DNA from: Clostridium folliculivorans
Lineage (GTDB): Bacteria; Bacillota; Clostridia; Clostridiales; Clostridiaceae
DNA: 64,000 nucleotides
Reading direction: 5' to 3'
Assembly (NCBI RefSeq): GCF_024341905.1
Contig: NZ_BQXY01000005.1
Location: 248,001 to 312,000 of the forward strand
The translations under genes were made by a program, and so were the position numbers. Below are positions 7,211 to 15,748 of the stretch, piece after piece. Each line of letters opens with the position of its first letter. Position 1 is the stretch's first letter. A model generated the notes under the pieces. That model was given only the letters and a program-made list of their open reading frames with translations. It did not search any database and was not told the DNA's origin.

Positions 7211-9859
7211 ATGGCAAAAAATTATCCAGATATAAAACCAGGACAAATAGTTTCAGGAGGATTTACGTATCCAAATAATGCTCAAGTAGTAGGAGATGTT
7301 CTTTATTTAAGGGATGCAAATGGAAATGTAATTTCAGGAAGGCAAGTAGACAATGGTGACAAGATAACTGTTCTTGATGTAGGTTATACTAAGCAGATTA
7401 CATTAATACAATACCCAGCAGGAACTGCAGTAAGACAAGGGTATGTTACCAACTCTACCAATATAATAAAGTATCTTAATCAAGGGGCTTGGAAGAATGG
7501 TTCTACATCAGAAACAGTATATGATGAAAATGATGCGGTGCTTGGTTCGTTAGATCCATACGAAGTAGCAACACCATTATATAAAGCTAGTAATGGAAAG
7601 ACTCATGTAGTATACAATACTAGCAAAGGAGCAAACACAAAGTCGGGTTATGTTGTATATGGTGGTGGAACTGGTTCAACAAATCCTACAGGTGGTATAG
7701 TTCCTGGAGAGGTAGTACCAGGTGGATTTACTTATCCTAACAACGCACAAGTAGTAGGTGATGATCTATATTTAAGAGATGCAAATGGAAATATGATATC
7801 AGGAAGACAAGTATCCAATGGAGATAGAATTACTGTATTAGACGTAGGGTATACTAAGCAACTAGTTTTAGTTCAATATCCAGCAGGAAGTGTAGTAAGA
7901 CAAGGATATGTTACTAATGCTACAGCGTTAATAAAATATGATAGACAAGGTGAATGGCATAATGGATCAACGGCAGAAGAGGTGTTGGATGAAAATGGAG
8001 CTCATTTAGGTTCATTAAATCCATACGAAGCTGCAACACCATTATATAAGAAAAATGGAATGACACACGTTGTTTATAATACCGATAAAGGACCAAATAC
8101 TAAGTCTGGCTATGTTAGATATGAAGGTAGTGCAATAAATCCTATTACAATACCTCAAGTGTCTGCATCTGGTGCTCAAAGAATAGTGTATGGTACAAGT
8201 GGTAAAGGAAGAGATTTAGCAGCCTATAAGATAGGTAGTGGAAGCAATTCTTTAGTATTTGTTTGCGAACAGCATGGTTTTGAAGATCATTGGGATAGAG
8301 ATGGAATTGAATTAGTGTATATAGGAAATGATTTAATTACTTCGCTTGCCAATAGTTCAACAAATGGATGGACTGTATATGTAATACCGTCAGCTAATCC
8401 AGATGGACTTATAGAGGGATATACAAATAATGGTCCGGGTAGATGTACGATTGTAGGAGCAGTAGATACTAACAGAGATTACCCTATAGGATTTACTCCT
8501 CATGGAACTACAAGAAATTGGACAGGTGATGCACCTTTAAGTGTTTCTGAATCAAGAAGTTTGAAAGGTTTTATAGAAAGAATAAATAACGATACTTTAG
8601 GAGAATTAGTTGTAATAGATCTTCACGGATGGGAAAATGATGCTATTGGTAATACTGAGATAGGACAATATTTTATTAATCAGTTTGGTTTTACCCAAAA
8701 AACTGGGTATGGAGAAGATAGCGGATACTTAATTGCGTGGGCTAAATCTATTGGAGCAAAAGCAACTTTAATAGAACTTCCATCAAGCGCATATAGCCAT
8801 AGTGATGTAGTAAGTGGAGGATATTCACAAAAGATAGTAACTTCAGTGAAAAATTTAATAAAATCTATGGGAAATAACAGTATTAGTGATGAGGTTCCTT
8901 TATTTGTAAAGGGACAAGTAATAGATGTTAATTCTACTCTAAATGTGAGGAGCGATGCAAACATCTCTTCAAGTATTATTGGATCATTATCTCCAGACGC
9001 ATATGTTCAAATAGTAGCAGAAAAATATTACTGGTATAAGATACAATATTCAAGTGGATTTGGATATGTTAGTAAGGATTATATACAAATAATAAGAGAT
9101 GGGGTTCAGCCACCTGATACTGAAGATGAAAATGAATACTGGATAGAAGATACAATAAGACGTGGCTGGGGGCCAATTACAGAAGAAGAATATTACAGAA
9201 GAGTTAATGAGATTTTTGGAAATAACCTACAACAATATTTTCTTTCAGATCTTAATAAAAAAGATGATTTTGATTATACTCCTTCACAGTCAGATATAAT
9301 TTCTCTGTGTAATGCTTTCTACAATAACGAAACATCTGCTTACTTACTAGGAACAAAGGAATACGATACTAATAAGCCTGGATTTATGAGAGTGTATGAA
9401 TATGATTTGAATGGTACAAGACGTTTAATTGATGAATATAAACTTAAGTCTGCGCCATCTATACCTGAGCGAATTAGTGTTGGCTTTAGTAAAGGAGCGA
9501 GATTGCAGTTTTTAGAAGGCATAGATAAAGCATTTAATTTAGCAGGAGTTACAGTAGGAACTTTTGCAGATCTAGTAAAACTTGAAAAGGAAGGTTATAT
9601 TCATTCTTTAAGAGATGTAGCTGTAGCTTTAGCTGTTACAACAGTGCATAATGGATTAACTACATGGGTTTGTGGAATAATATCATCAACGGTAGCAACT
9701 ATTGCTGCGCCTGAATTACCAGTAGCGAGCTCAATTATAGGAGGAGTATTTGGTGCTGTTGCCGGCTATGTTATATCAAAAAAATTAAGTGATGAAAAGA
9801 CAGAAGAATATCTTACAAATAAAATTGAGTGGTTACTTAAGTTGCTATTTGGAGAGTAG
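7211..9859 (+). CDS. modular M14 zinc peptidase with SH3-like domains and C-terminal hydrophobic hairpin (bacteriocin-like)
   Basis: 882 residues. Residues about 11-155 and 166-312 are two copies of one beta-rich module (GGFTYPNNAQVVGD, LYLRDANGN, KSGYV), probably cell-wall binding. Residues about 318-550 are an M14 carboxypeptidase-like domain. Its zinc ligands are His355 and Glu358 (QHGFE) and His472 (DLHG), its catalytic Glu is Glu522 (LIELP), and the NPDG and TNRDYP signatures are also present. Some relatives cut gamma-D-glutamyl bonds of peptidoglycan. Residues about 563-628 are an SH3b domain (LNVRSDA...YWYKI...GYVSKDY). The last 250 residues match no family I know and end in a long hydrophobic, Gly/Ala-rich hairpin (about 802-860, GIISSTVATIAA...SSIIGGVFGAVAGYVIS). 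No signal peptide is present. A convergent membrane protein, a holin and an endolysin follow, suggesting a lysis-released toxin. The peptidase call is firm; the toxin role is inference. Confidence 0.8.
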   Translation: MAKNYPDIKPGQIVSGGFTYPNNAQVVGDVLYLRDANGNVISGRQVDNGDKITVLDVGYTKQITLIQYPAGTAVRQGYVTNSTNIIKYLNQGAWKNGSTSETVYDENDAVLGSLDPYEVATPLYKASNGKTHVVYNTSKGANTKSGYVVYGGGTGSTNPTGGIVPGEVVPGGFTYPNNAQVVGDDLYLRDANGNMISGRQVSNGDRITVLDVGYTKQLVLVQYPAGSVVRQGYVTNATALIKYDRQGEWHNGSTAEEVLDENGAHLGSLNPYEAATPLYKKNGMTHVVYNTDKGPNTKSGYVRYEGSAINPITIPQVSASGAQRIVYGTSGKGRDLAAYKIGSGSNSLVFVCEQHGFEDHWDRDGIELVYIGNDLITSLANSSTNGWTVYVIPSANPDGLIEGYTNNGPGRCTIVGAVDTNRDYPIGFTPHGTTRNWTGDAPLSVSESRSLKGFIERINNDTLGELVVIDLHGWENDAIGNTEIGQYFINQFGFTQKTGYGEDSGYLIAWAKSIGAKATLIELPSSAYSHSDVVSGGYSQKIVTSVKNLIKSMGNNSISDEVPLFVKGQVIDVNSTLNVRSDANISSSIIGSLSPDAYVQIVAEKYYWYKIQYSSGFGYVSKDYIQIIRDGVQPPDTEDENEYWIEDTIRRGWGPITEEEYYRRVNEIFGNNLQQYFLSDLNKKDDFDYTPSQSDIISLCNAFYNNETSAYLLGTKEYDTNKPGFMRVYEYDLNGTRRLIDEYKLKSAPSIPERISVGFSKGARLQFLEGIDKAFNLAGVTVGTFADLVKLEKEGYIHSLRDVAVALAVTTVHNGLTTWVCGIISSTVATIAAPELPVASSIIGGVFGAVAGYVISKKLSDEKTEEYLTNKIEWLLKLLFGE

Positions 9860-9914
9860 AAAAGTAATCTGATTGCAAATAAATTAATCAAAATAAGTTA
9901 ATTTATTTTATCAC

Positions 9915-9968
9915 AAAAAAGCAGTGTGAGGAATTTATTAATAATAAATTATATTCACACTACTTTTT
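9915..9968. terminator. bidirectional terminator between convergent genes
   Basis: AGTGTGA (9923-9929) pairs with TCACACT (9955-9961), extended by AATTTATT/AATAAATT, with A-run before and T-run after. It serves the large peptidase gene and the opposite membrane protein gene. Confidence 0.8.
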
Positions 9969-10029
9969 AAAATATCAATTTTATATAAGAATATTTAAAA
10001 TGTGAAATCAATTAAACACTTCACAAATA

Positions 10030-10659
10030 TTATTTATACTTATTTTTCATGACTAGATAGAATTTGTGGAAGCCTGATATAGTAGGAATAAGCAGATAGG
10101 ACGATAACAAAATAATTATGCCAAGAGGAACGCTTCTAAATGTTATATGCTTTGAAATAGTAATTCCAATTGCTGCGCCTAAAGAACCTATTAATCCTGC
10201 AAATTTTTTGTTGTGAGTTTTCCTAACGTAAGTATTTTTAATTTTAATCCTTATATTTGAGATAACTGCAACAATAATGACAACATATATCAATAAGCTT
10301 ATCCCAATAATTGTATAGGCTAAATCACTATCTAATTCGTAAATGAAAATTTGTGAAGACATAAAAAAATAAAAGATTGAACTTCCTATTAATGAGATAG
10401 CAGTATATAGGTGGAATAGGATGTTTATTCTATTTACGATAATATAAAATACCAAAGAAAATATATCGAAGATTACAACGGAAATAATAAGGAATAGAGT
10501 AAAATCTTTTGAAGTAGAAACTCCTGTAGTGTTATAAAGAGAAAAAAGCATATAATTAAAGACATTTATAATTAAAGCGATGCCTACAATTAAACTTCGT
10601 ATTGACGCATTGTCTGGTATTTCTGTATATATATCAATAAACTTATTTCTATTTCTCAT
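10030..10659 (-). CDS. six-span membrane protein, candidate immunity protein
   Basis: 209 residues starting at ATG 10659, which has a strong AAGGAGGATATC ribosome site. A longer reading from 10731 has none and is rejected. Hydrophobic segments occur in three pairs (SLIVGIALIINVFNYMLFSL, LFLIISVVIFDIFSLVFYII, LYTAISLIGSSIFYFFM, AYTIIGISLLIYVVIIVAV, FAGLIGSLGAAIGITIS, LGIIILLSSYLLIPTI). I do not recognise the family. It lies convergent to the M14 protein with a shared terminator, the arrangement typical of immunity genes of pore-forming colicins. The immunity role is therefore a positional inference. Confidence 0.62.
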   Translation of the reverse strand: MRNRNKFIDIYTEIPDNASIRSLIVGIALIINVFNYMLFSLYNTTGVSTSKDFTLFLIISVVIFDIFSLVFYIIVNRINILFHLYTAISLIGSSIFYFFMSSQIFIYELDSDLAYTIIGISLLIYVVIIVAVISNIRIKIKNTYVRKTHNKKFAGLIGSLGAAIGITISKHITFRSVPLGIIILLSSYLLIPTISGFHKFYLVMKNKYK

Positions 10660-11024
10660 GATATCCTCCTTGGGAGAAATTCCAGGTACTCTTATGGTTT
10701 CATAGTTATATGATCTATTTTTTATGGTCATTGCTAAGTTTTAAGACAGAGCTAAGAAGTTCTATTTAATTATAGAATAAACTAATAAATACCAAAAGTA
10801 TATGATAATTTAAGAATGTAACAAAAAAATTAGAATATAATTACTATAAATTAATCAGTGTAAATTAATTTTTCGAATTAAAGAAGTGTAATTAGTGGTT
10901 TGTAAAGTTTTTGAAGAATATGTACTAAATAAGCTTTGAAAACGGATTGTTATAATAAGATATTTAGTTATAGGTAAGTACTTTTTGTTTTGCAAATTAA
11001 TATATAAGAAAGGAGGCATAAGAA
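10660..11024. other. intergenic region upstream of the holin gene
   Basis: AT-rich with no convincing ORF. It must hold the divergent promoters for the membrane protein and the holin-endolysin pair. A strong AGGAGG at 11011-11016 serves the holin. Confidence 0.5.
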
Positions 11025-11456
11025 ATAGATAAACAAAATATACTAACATCAACAATAGCAGCCATAGGAACAGTAGCAACTTGGATTTTTGGTGTATGGG
11101 ATACTGCTCTTATGGTGTTAATTGCTTTTATGATACTGGACTATACAACAGGAGTTATAAAAGCTTATATAAACAAGATAATTTCTAGTGATGTAGGGCT
11201 AAAAGGAATAGCTAGAAAGTCAGTTATATTCATAGTTCTTATTGTAGCAGTTCTTTTAGATAAGCTTCTTAATACTGGCACATGGGTATTTAGGACCTTA
11301 GTGTGCTATTTTTATATAGCAAATGAAGGCATAAGTCTATTAGAAAACTGTGTGGAACTTGGACTACCTGTACCAGAACAGTTGCAAGATGCTTTAGTTC
11401 AGCTTAAGGATGGTAATAGAAAAGAAATGAAAAATAACAATGAAGAGGCTCGTTAG
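11025..11456 (+). CDS. phage/toxin-secretion holin
   Basis: 143-residue small membrane protein of the Firmicute holin family (phage lysis and TcdE-like toxin release). Motifs are FGVWDTALMVLIAFMILDYTTGVIKAY and later KSVIFIVLIVAVLLDKLL. Starting at the first ATG (11112) would remove the first membrane segment. The frame continues upstream as DKQNILTSTIAAIGTVATWI back to a stop at 11019. The only codon at correct distance (8 bases) from the perfect AGGAGG at 11011-11016 is ATA at 11025, so a non-standard start is proposed. The endolysin gene follows, and the M14 toxin-like gene lies upstream. Confidence 0.82.
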   Translation: MDKQNILTSTIAAIGTVATWIFGVWDTALMVLIAFMILDYTTGVIKAYINKIISSDVGLKGIARKSVIFIVLIVAVLLDKLLNTGTWVFRTLVCYFYIANEGISLLENCVELGLPVPEQLQDALVQLKDGNRKEMKNNNEEAR

Positions 11457-11468
11457 AGTCTCTTTTTT
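11444..11468 (+). terminator. small terminator-like hairpin at holin 3' end
   Basis: AGAGGCTC/GAGTCTCT with a GTTA loop followed by six T residues. It overlaps the holin stop codon and may limit read-through into the endolysin gene. Confidence 0.6.
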
Positions 11469-11615
11469 ACTGTATAGAAAAGTACAAATCTTTAGTTACT
11501 TAAACTCAGTGATTTAAACTATATTAAGATGAGCTTTTTATAAATTAGATTAGGGTTAAGTGCTATTTTAGAATTAAATATGAATTGAAATTTAAATGAA
11601 AGGAGGCATTAGTAA

Positions 11616-12656
11616 ATGAAGATAGCAATAAGAGGTGGTCATAATTTTCAAGCGGTAGGGGCATCAGGAATTATTGATGAAACTACAGAAGATCGAAAGG
11701 TTAAAGATGCTGTTATAAAGTATTTAAGAGCAGCAGGACAAAATGTTTTAGATGTGACTCCAGGAGAATGTGACCAAAATACAGATTTAGTATATGGAGT
11801 AAATAATGCAAACAGTTTTGGAGCAGAACTTTTCGCGTCAATACATTTTAATAAAGCCTACGATAGTTATAATGGAGCTATCGGTACAGAAATTTGGATA
11901 TATTCTACTGGAGGACAATCAGAACCTATTGCAACTAGTGTAGTGAAGAAGATAGCATTAGAAACAGGCTTTAGAAATAGAGGAGTCAAAACTTCTACTA
12001 CGTTATATGAACTGAGAAAAACCTCAATGCCTGCGATGATAATTGAAGTGTGTTTTGTAGAAGCTACAGAAGATGTAAGTATATATAAAGAAAAAGGACC
12101 TGATTTTATCGGGAAATGCATAGCTGAAGCTATAATTGATAACACAACAGCTGAAGTTAAAGCTGATACCAAACAAAATGTTCAAGGTATTCATCCCGAA
12201 GTTACGAATAATATAAGAAATCAAAGCAGTTTTAGCACTAACGCAACTGCTCTAGTTGCCTTAGATGCGAGAGATAAAGGAGAAGCTTCTTATATTGACA
12301 TAGGAGAGATATATGCTAGCGAAAGAATTCAGATATTAGCTGAAGTTTGTGATAAAGAGTATTTTTTACCAGTTATTTATTGGAAGGATACCTTAAGCAA
12401 GACATCTGAAAAAGTATGGGTAAATTCAAAACAAGAGGTATTAGCTATAGATACAAATGCAACTGTGGTTAATGTAGTCACTGAATTAGATGCAAGATAT
12501 GAACCTTCTCCAGAAAGTATAAAAATGGGATATATTAAAAATGGAGAAAGGGTATTTGTTCATAAAGTAGTAGGCAAGTATGTATTAGCTACTTATTTTG
12601 CTGGTGTTGGATATAAGACTGCTTATTTTACTGGTAATTATATAAAAATAGATTGA
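11616..12656 (+). CDS. N-acetylmuramoyl-L-alanine amidase (endolysin)
   Basis: 346 residues. Residues 1-175 form an amidase_3 domain that cuts the MurNAc-L-Ala bond. Zinc and catalytic residues are visible as His9 (GGHN), a Glu around residues 22-25, His77 (SIHFN) and Glu144 (IIEVCF). The C-terminal part carries two similar SH3-like repeats (LDARDKGEASYIDIGEIY and LDARYEPSPESIKMGYI), likely for wall binding. No signal peptide is present, consistent with export through the holin encoded just upstream. The ribosome site is GAAAGGAGG. It is a typical clostridial phage endolysin and likely part of the lysis cassette that could free the M14 protein. Confidence 0.92.
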   Translation: MKIAIRGGHNFQAVGASGIIDETTEDRKVKDAVIKYLRAAGQNVLDVTPGECDQNTDLVYGVNNANSFGAELFASIHFNKAYDSYNGAIGTEIWIYSTGGQSEPIATSVVKKIALETGFRNRGVKTSTTLYELRKTSMPAMIIEVCFVEATEDVSIYKEKGPDFIGKCIAEAIIDNTTAEVKADTKQNVQGIHPEVTNNIRNQSSFSTNATALVALDARDKGEASYIDIGEIYASERIQILAEVCDKEYFLPVIYWKDTLSKTSEKVWVNSKQEVLAIDTNATVVNVVTELDARYEPSPESIKMGYIKNGERVFVHKVVGKYVLATYFAGVGYKTAYFTGNYIKID

Positions 12657-12762
12657 AGAAGAGCTTAGAAGAATTACCTTTAGATTTTTTTGAACTTTAA
12701 GCATTATAAAAATCCACGATTGACTATACAGTTCTAAAGTACTCTGATTTTAAGTGAATTAG

Positions 12763-12818
12763 AAAAAATGCACCTCAAAATGTCAGTAGAATTGTCCAAC
12801 ATTAGAGGTGCATTTTTT
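12763..12818. terminator. bidirectional terminator between endolysin and chitosanase genes
   Basis: AAAAAATGCACCTC and GAGGTGCATTTTTT form a 14-bp stem, with A-run and T-run on opposite sides, between convergent genes. Confidence 0.88.
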
Positions 12819-12845
12819 ATTTATTGACTTAGTTTTATTATGATA

Positions 12846-14081
12846 TTACTGAGCTGCCTTTATAGAAAAAGTCTCCCAACCACTTATGGAATCTCTATTA
12901 GCATATAAAACGCCACCATTATTATAATCAGCGCATACATATTTATTATTTGCCATAGCTTGAAGTCCAACATTTCCATCACTTAAGATTACTAGCTTGA
13001 ATTTTTCCCAACCATCGATTGTGGTACTTCTTGCAACTAGTTTTGTACCGTTATTTAAATCTGCACAAACATATTTGTTATTGATTTTTGATAGTAGAGA
13101 TATTGTTCCATCACTATTTTGTATTACCTGGAATTTTTCCCAATCTCCAGCGGTTGTTCTATTTGCAACTAGAGGGTTGTTACCATAGTTATCAGCAGAT
13201 ATATAACTTCCATTATATACTGAAGTTATTGAAGACCATTGAGTTGGAACTGGTGTAGGATTTGTGGTAGAAGTGGTAATTGTAAAATTGTCCCCATAAC
13301 AAGTAACTGTTAAAGGTGCAGTAAGATTTACGTTATTATTTGCTAAAAGTGTTTGATAAACTTTAACTCTGTCTTCAGAACCATTCCAAGCTGGATCTGA
13401 TACAAGTATATTGTATCTTATGCTTAAAAATTTGCTTAGCCAAGTCTTTTCAGAGACTCCTGTCTTAGGTGTTCCACCAACGGCTTGAGTTGTTTGATTC
13501 ATTATGTCTCTTGCGCCATCTTCGCCATGGTTTATAAATGCGTCATAAAGCTCGCCCTTTGTTATTGGCAAAGTTGCGCCTATTTCAGAAGCTGCTGCTT
13601 GAGCTGGATTCCAATACAACCTATCTACTAGATTATGCTGAGCTGTTTGGAAAGCAGGATCACTTGCACAAGATGCAAAATCAGCAGGAAAACCTGAAAG
13701 TCCAGCAGTACTGCTTTGCATACCATCTGGATGAGGCATAGCATCTATGGCTTGAAAAGCAGGTATATATTTAACTAATTTATTACTAGGGTTAAGTTTT
13801 TGATATTCTTGTAAAAACATTGTGCCGTCATAAGTACCGCTACAAAATCCAGGGAAGCCGAAAGTGTATCCTCTTCCATCCCCTATATTTTCACAATAAT
13901 TATATTTTAGAGTTGTAGTACTGTTTTCAAAGATAGAAGTAAGCTTGTACATTACTTCCACGGAAGGACTTGAAAATGTATAAGCTTTAGCAGGTATAAC
14001 TGAAGCCAATACAAAAAGAAAAGATAAAGCTAAGGTCGCTAGAGTCTTTTTAGAACTTGTCCACTTTTTTGATGCCTCCAT
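12846..14081 (-). CDS. secreted GH46 chitosanase with C-terminal beta-trefoil-like domain
   Basis: 411 residues. A Sec signal peptide (residues 1-33, hydrophobic core LATLALSFLFVLASVI, cut after AKA) precedes a GH46 endo-chitosanase domain (about 37-270). By alignment with the Streptomyces enzyme, the catalytic acid is Glu52 (SIFEN) and the base Asp68 (ENIGDGRGYT). GFCSGTYDG and AMPHPDGMQ are further family marks. Residues about 285-411 contain repeats of the type GSYISADNYG / NKYVCADLNNG / NKYVCADYNNG with WEKF or WETF, typical of fascin-like or RICIN-like beta-trefoils, presumably a carbohydrate-binding module. It is likely secreted to degrade chitosan. It is monocistronic. Confidence 0.93.
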   Translation of the reverse strand: MEASKKWTSSKKTLATLALSFLFVLASVIPAKAYTFSSPSVEVMYKLTSIFENSTTTLKYNYCENIGDGRGYTFGFPGFCSGTYDGTMFLQEYQKLNPSNKLVKYIPAFQAIDAMPHPDGMQSSTAGLSGFPADFASCASDPAFQTAQHNLVDRLYWNPAQAAASEIGATLPITKGELYDAFINHGEDGARDIMNQTTQAVGGTPKTGVSEKTWLSKFLSIRYNILVSDPAWNGSEDRVKVYQTLLANNNVNLTAPLTVTCYGDNFTITTSTTNPTPVPTQWSSITSVYNGSYISADNYGNNPLVANRTTAGDWEKFQVIQNSDGTISLLSKINNKYVCADLNNGTKLVARSTTIDGWEKFKLVILSDGNVGLQAMANNKYVCADYNNGGVLYANRDSISGWETFSIKAAQ

Positions 14082-15099
14082 TTATAAATCACCTCATATT
14101 TTATTTTTTACAACATCTTCTTTTAAATAAGTTTTAAACAATCCTTTACTTCATAAATTTTGAATTTGGGTTGAAAATTCAAAATTAAAAAACGTACCTA
14201 GTATCATAAAGTAACTAAGTTTAATTTGTTTATTTGAACTTCTCTCTACCTGTAAAACATAATATTTCGACAAAGTATAGCTTATTTTGCAAAAAGTTAA
14301 GTTTTTGTTATATTCTAAGTATTTATATGGAAATTTGTAGAGTTTTAAATTTAATTTATAGATAGTGAAAGATGCTGTATATTTTAGAAGAAATTTTGTA
14401 ATTATTAATCTAATAATAAGAGTTTTACGATTTTATTGTAGACATATGAAGAATATGCAGGTTACAAGCGGTATAAGTTGTAGTATATTTTGACAAAAGA
14501 ATATTCGGTAGAAATGTAAAAAACCCTCCTTTCATGCTATGAAATCATTATTTTAAGAATAAATCTGACATAAAATTGAAAAAAACAGGTAAAAAGGATT
14601 GAATAAAAAAATATATTAACAGAAGTGACAATGTTGTGTATCATTACAAATTTAATTATATCAATCCAGATTTTTCTAGTCAAGATGCTTATAAATATAT
14701 AAAATTATTACAAGATATAAGGTTAAAACTTTTAATTCTGCGGTATAAAAAGACAATTTATAATATAAATAGATAAAGAAAGAATATATAAAATATTGAT
14801 TTACTATATTGTTAGCATATGGAGTTTTTAATAAAAAGTCATCATTATAATACTTTTAATCTGTAGCATAATATATATATAACATTCCAGAAGTATTTTA
14901 GAATTCAGAGCTTTCAGTAGTGGTTTTATGTGGTGAAAGTTATGAAAATCTGGAGTGTAGTATTTTTCCAAAGCCAAAGATGCATTTTCAATCTAACTTT
15001 ATTGTATAGTGAAAGTTTCTATATGTTCACGACATAAAGCTTTATAGATAAGATGCATCTAGACACCATAAACTATAAAAATTTGTGGAGGTGCTAGCA
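14082..15099. other. long non-coding stretch
   Basis: About 1 kb of AT-rich sequence without a convincing reading frame on either strand. The first part should contain the chitosanase promoter. The last 200 bases are probably the leader of the 52-aa gene; there ATGCAT occurs twice, near 14983 and 15053, with the second inside AGATGCATCT. I see no named element. Confidence 0.4.
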
Positions 15100-15258
15100 A
15101 TGAATAGTAGGCATAGAAGAGAGTATACAGAAAAGACTTTTAAAAAGAATGGTACAAAAACACAGAATCAATGGGCTAAAAGTAGATTTCCTACCACAAT
15201 AGAAGAGCCAAGCAAAAACAAAAGTGGAGTAATGGCAGAGGAACAAGGTTGGACATAA
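15100..15258 (+). CDS. small basic protein of unknown function (52 aa)
   Basis: Starts MNSRHRREYTEKTFKKNGTK and ends MAEEQGWT; rich in Lys, Arg, Ser and Thr, with no membrane segment. A good GGAGGTG ribosome site lies 6 bases upstream of the ATG, and a strong terminator follows 20 bases after the stop, so this is a discrete transcript. I do not recognise the family. Confidence 0.62.
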   Translation: MNSRHRREYTEKTFKKNGTKTQNQWAKSRFPTTIEEPSKNKSGVMAEEQGWT

Positions 15259-15277
15259 GATACTAATTTGTTTAAAG

Positions 15278-15313
15278 GTTCTAGTTATATTTATTATAGC
15301 TAGAACTTTTTTT
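15278..15313 (+). terminator. rho-independent terminator of the 52-aa gene
   Basis: GTTCTAG/CTAGAAC stem followed by seven T residues. Confidence 0.85.
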
Positions 15314-15334
15314 GTATTGGAATTTATGAAATTT

Positions 15335-15500
15335 ATCAGCTAGCTAAACCTATATATTTCAATGGTTTTAGAAGCTTTTTATGGTTATGGAGTAAAAAGT
15401 AAAACTTATTCGACTACCAGATTTTCCTCATATGCATTCGGAATGGTAGATGCGGAAAAAGTTCACTGAAGAAGGTCGCTCCAGCGACTTTTTGAATTTA
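15335..15500. repeat. family-3 repeat region
   Basis: Positions about 15412-15470 contain CTACCAGATTTTCCTCATA, then a GGTAGATGCGGAAAAA arm, similar to segments at 37919, 51430 and 54838. The preceding TAAACCTATATATTTCAATG (around 15345) resembles TAAACCTAGATATTTCAATG at 5516. These look like decayed copies of a dispersed element. The rest of the gap up to 15748 shows only the promoter region of the next gene. Confidence 0.5.
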
Positions 15501-15748
15501 AAAATAATGTCGCTAAAAAGATTACAGATGTTGTGAAGTTTTGTGACAGAACTCGTGGTAATAACATTAATTTAAGATAACTGAAAAAATAATCATAATT
15601 CAGGTGACAAGAAAATACAAATACATGAATAAATAATCCCCAAAAAATTAACATTTTTTCATATATTTTTATGATTTTTTATTAAAAAGCAGTTATAATT
15701 ATATAGTATATAAGTGATCAGGCAATTGTTGGCTAAGGGGGGATTAAT

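Noticed and set aside
10659-10731. Longer N-terminus for the six-span membrane protein
   Set aside because: No ribosome site precedes that ATG, while AAGGAGG stands just before the ATG at 10659.
10855-11079. Minus-strand 74-codon frame upstream of the holin
   Set aside because: Overlaps the holin start and ribosome site, no ribosome site of its own, low-complexity Leu-rich translation.
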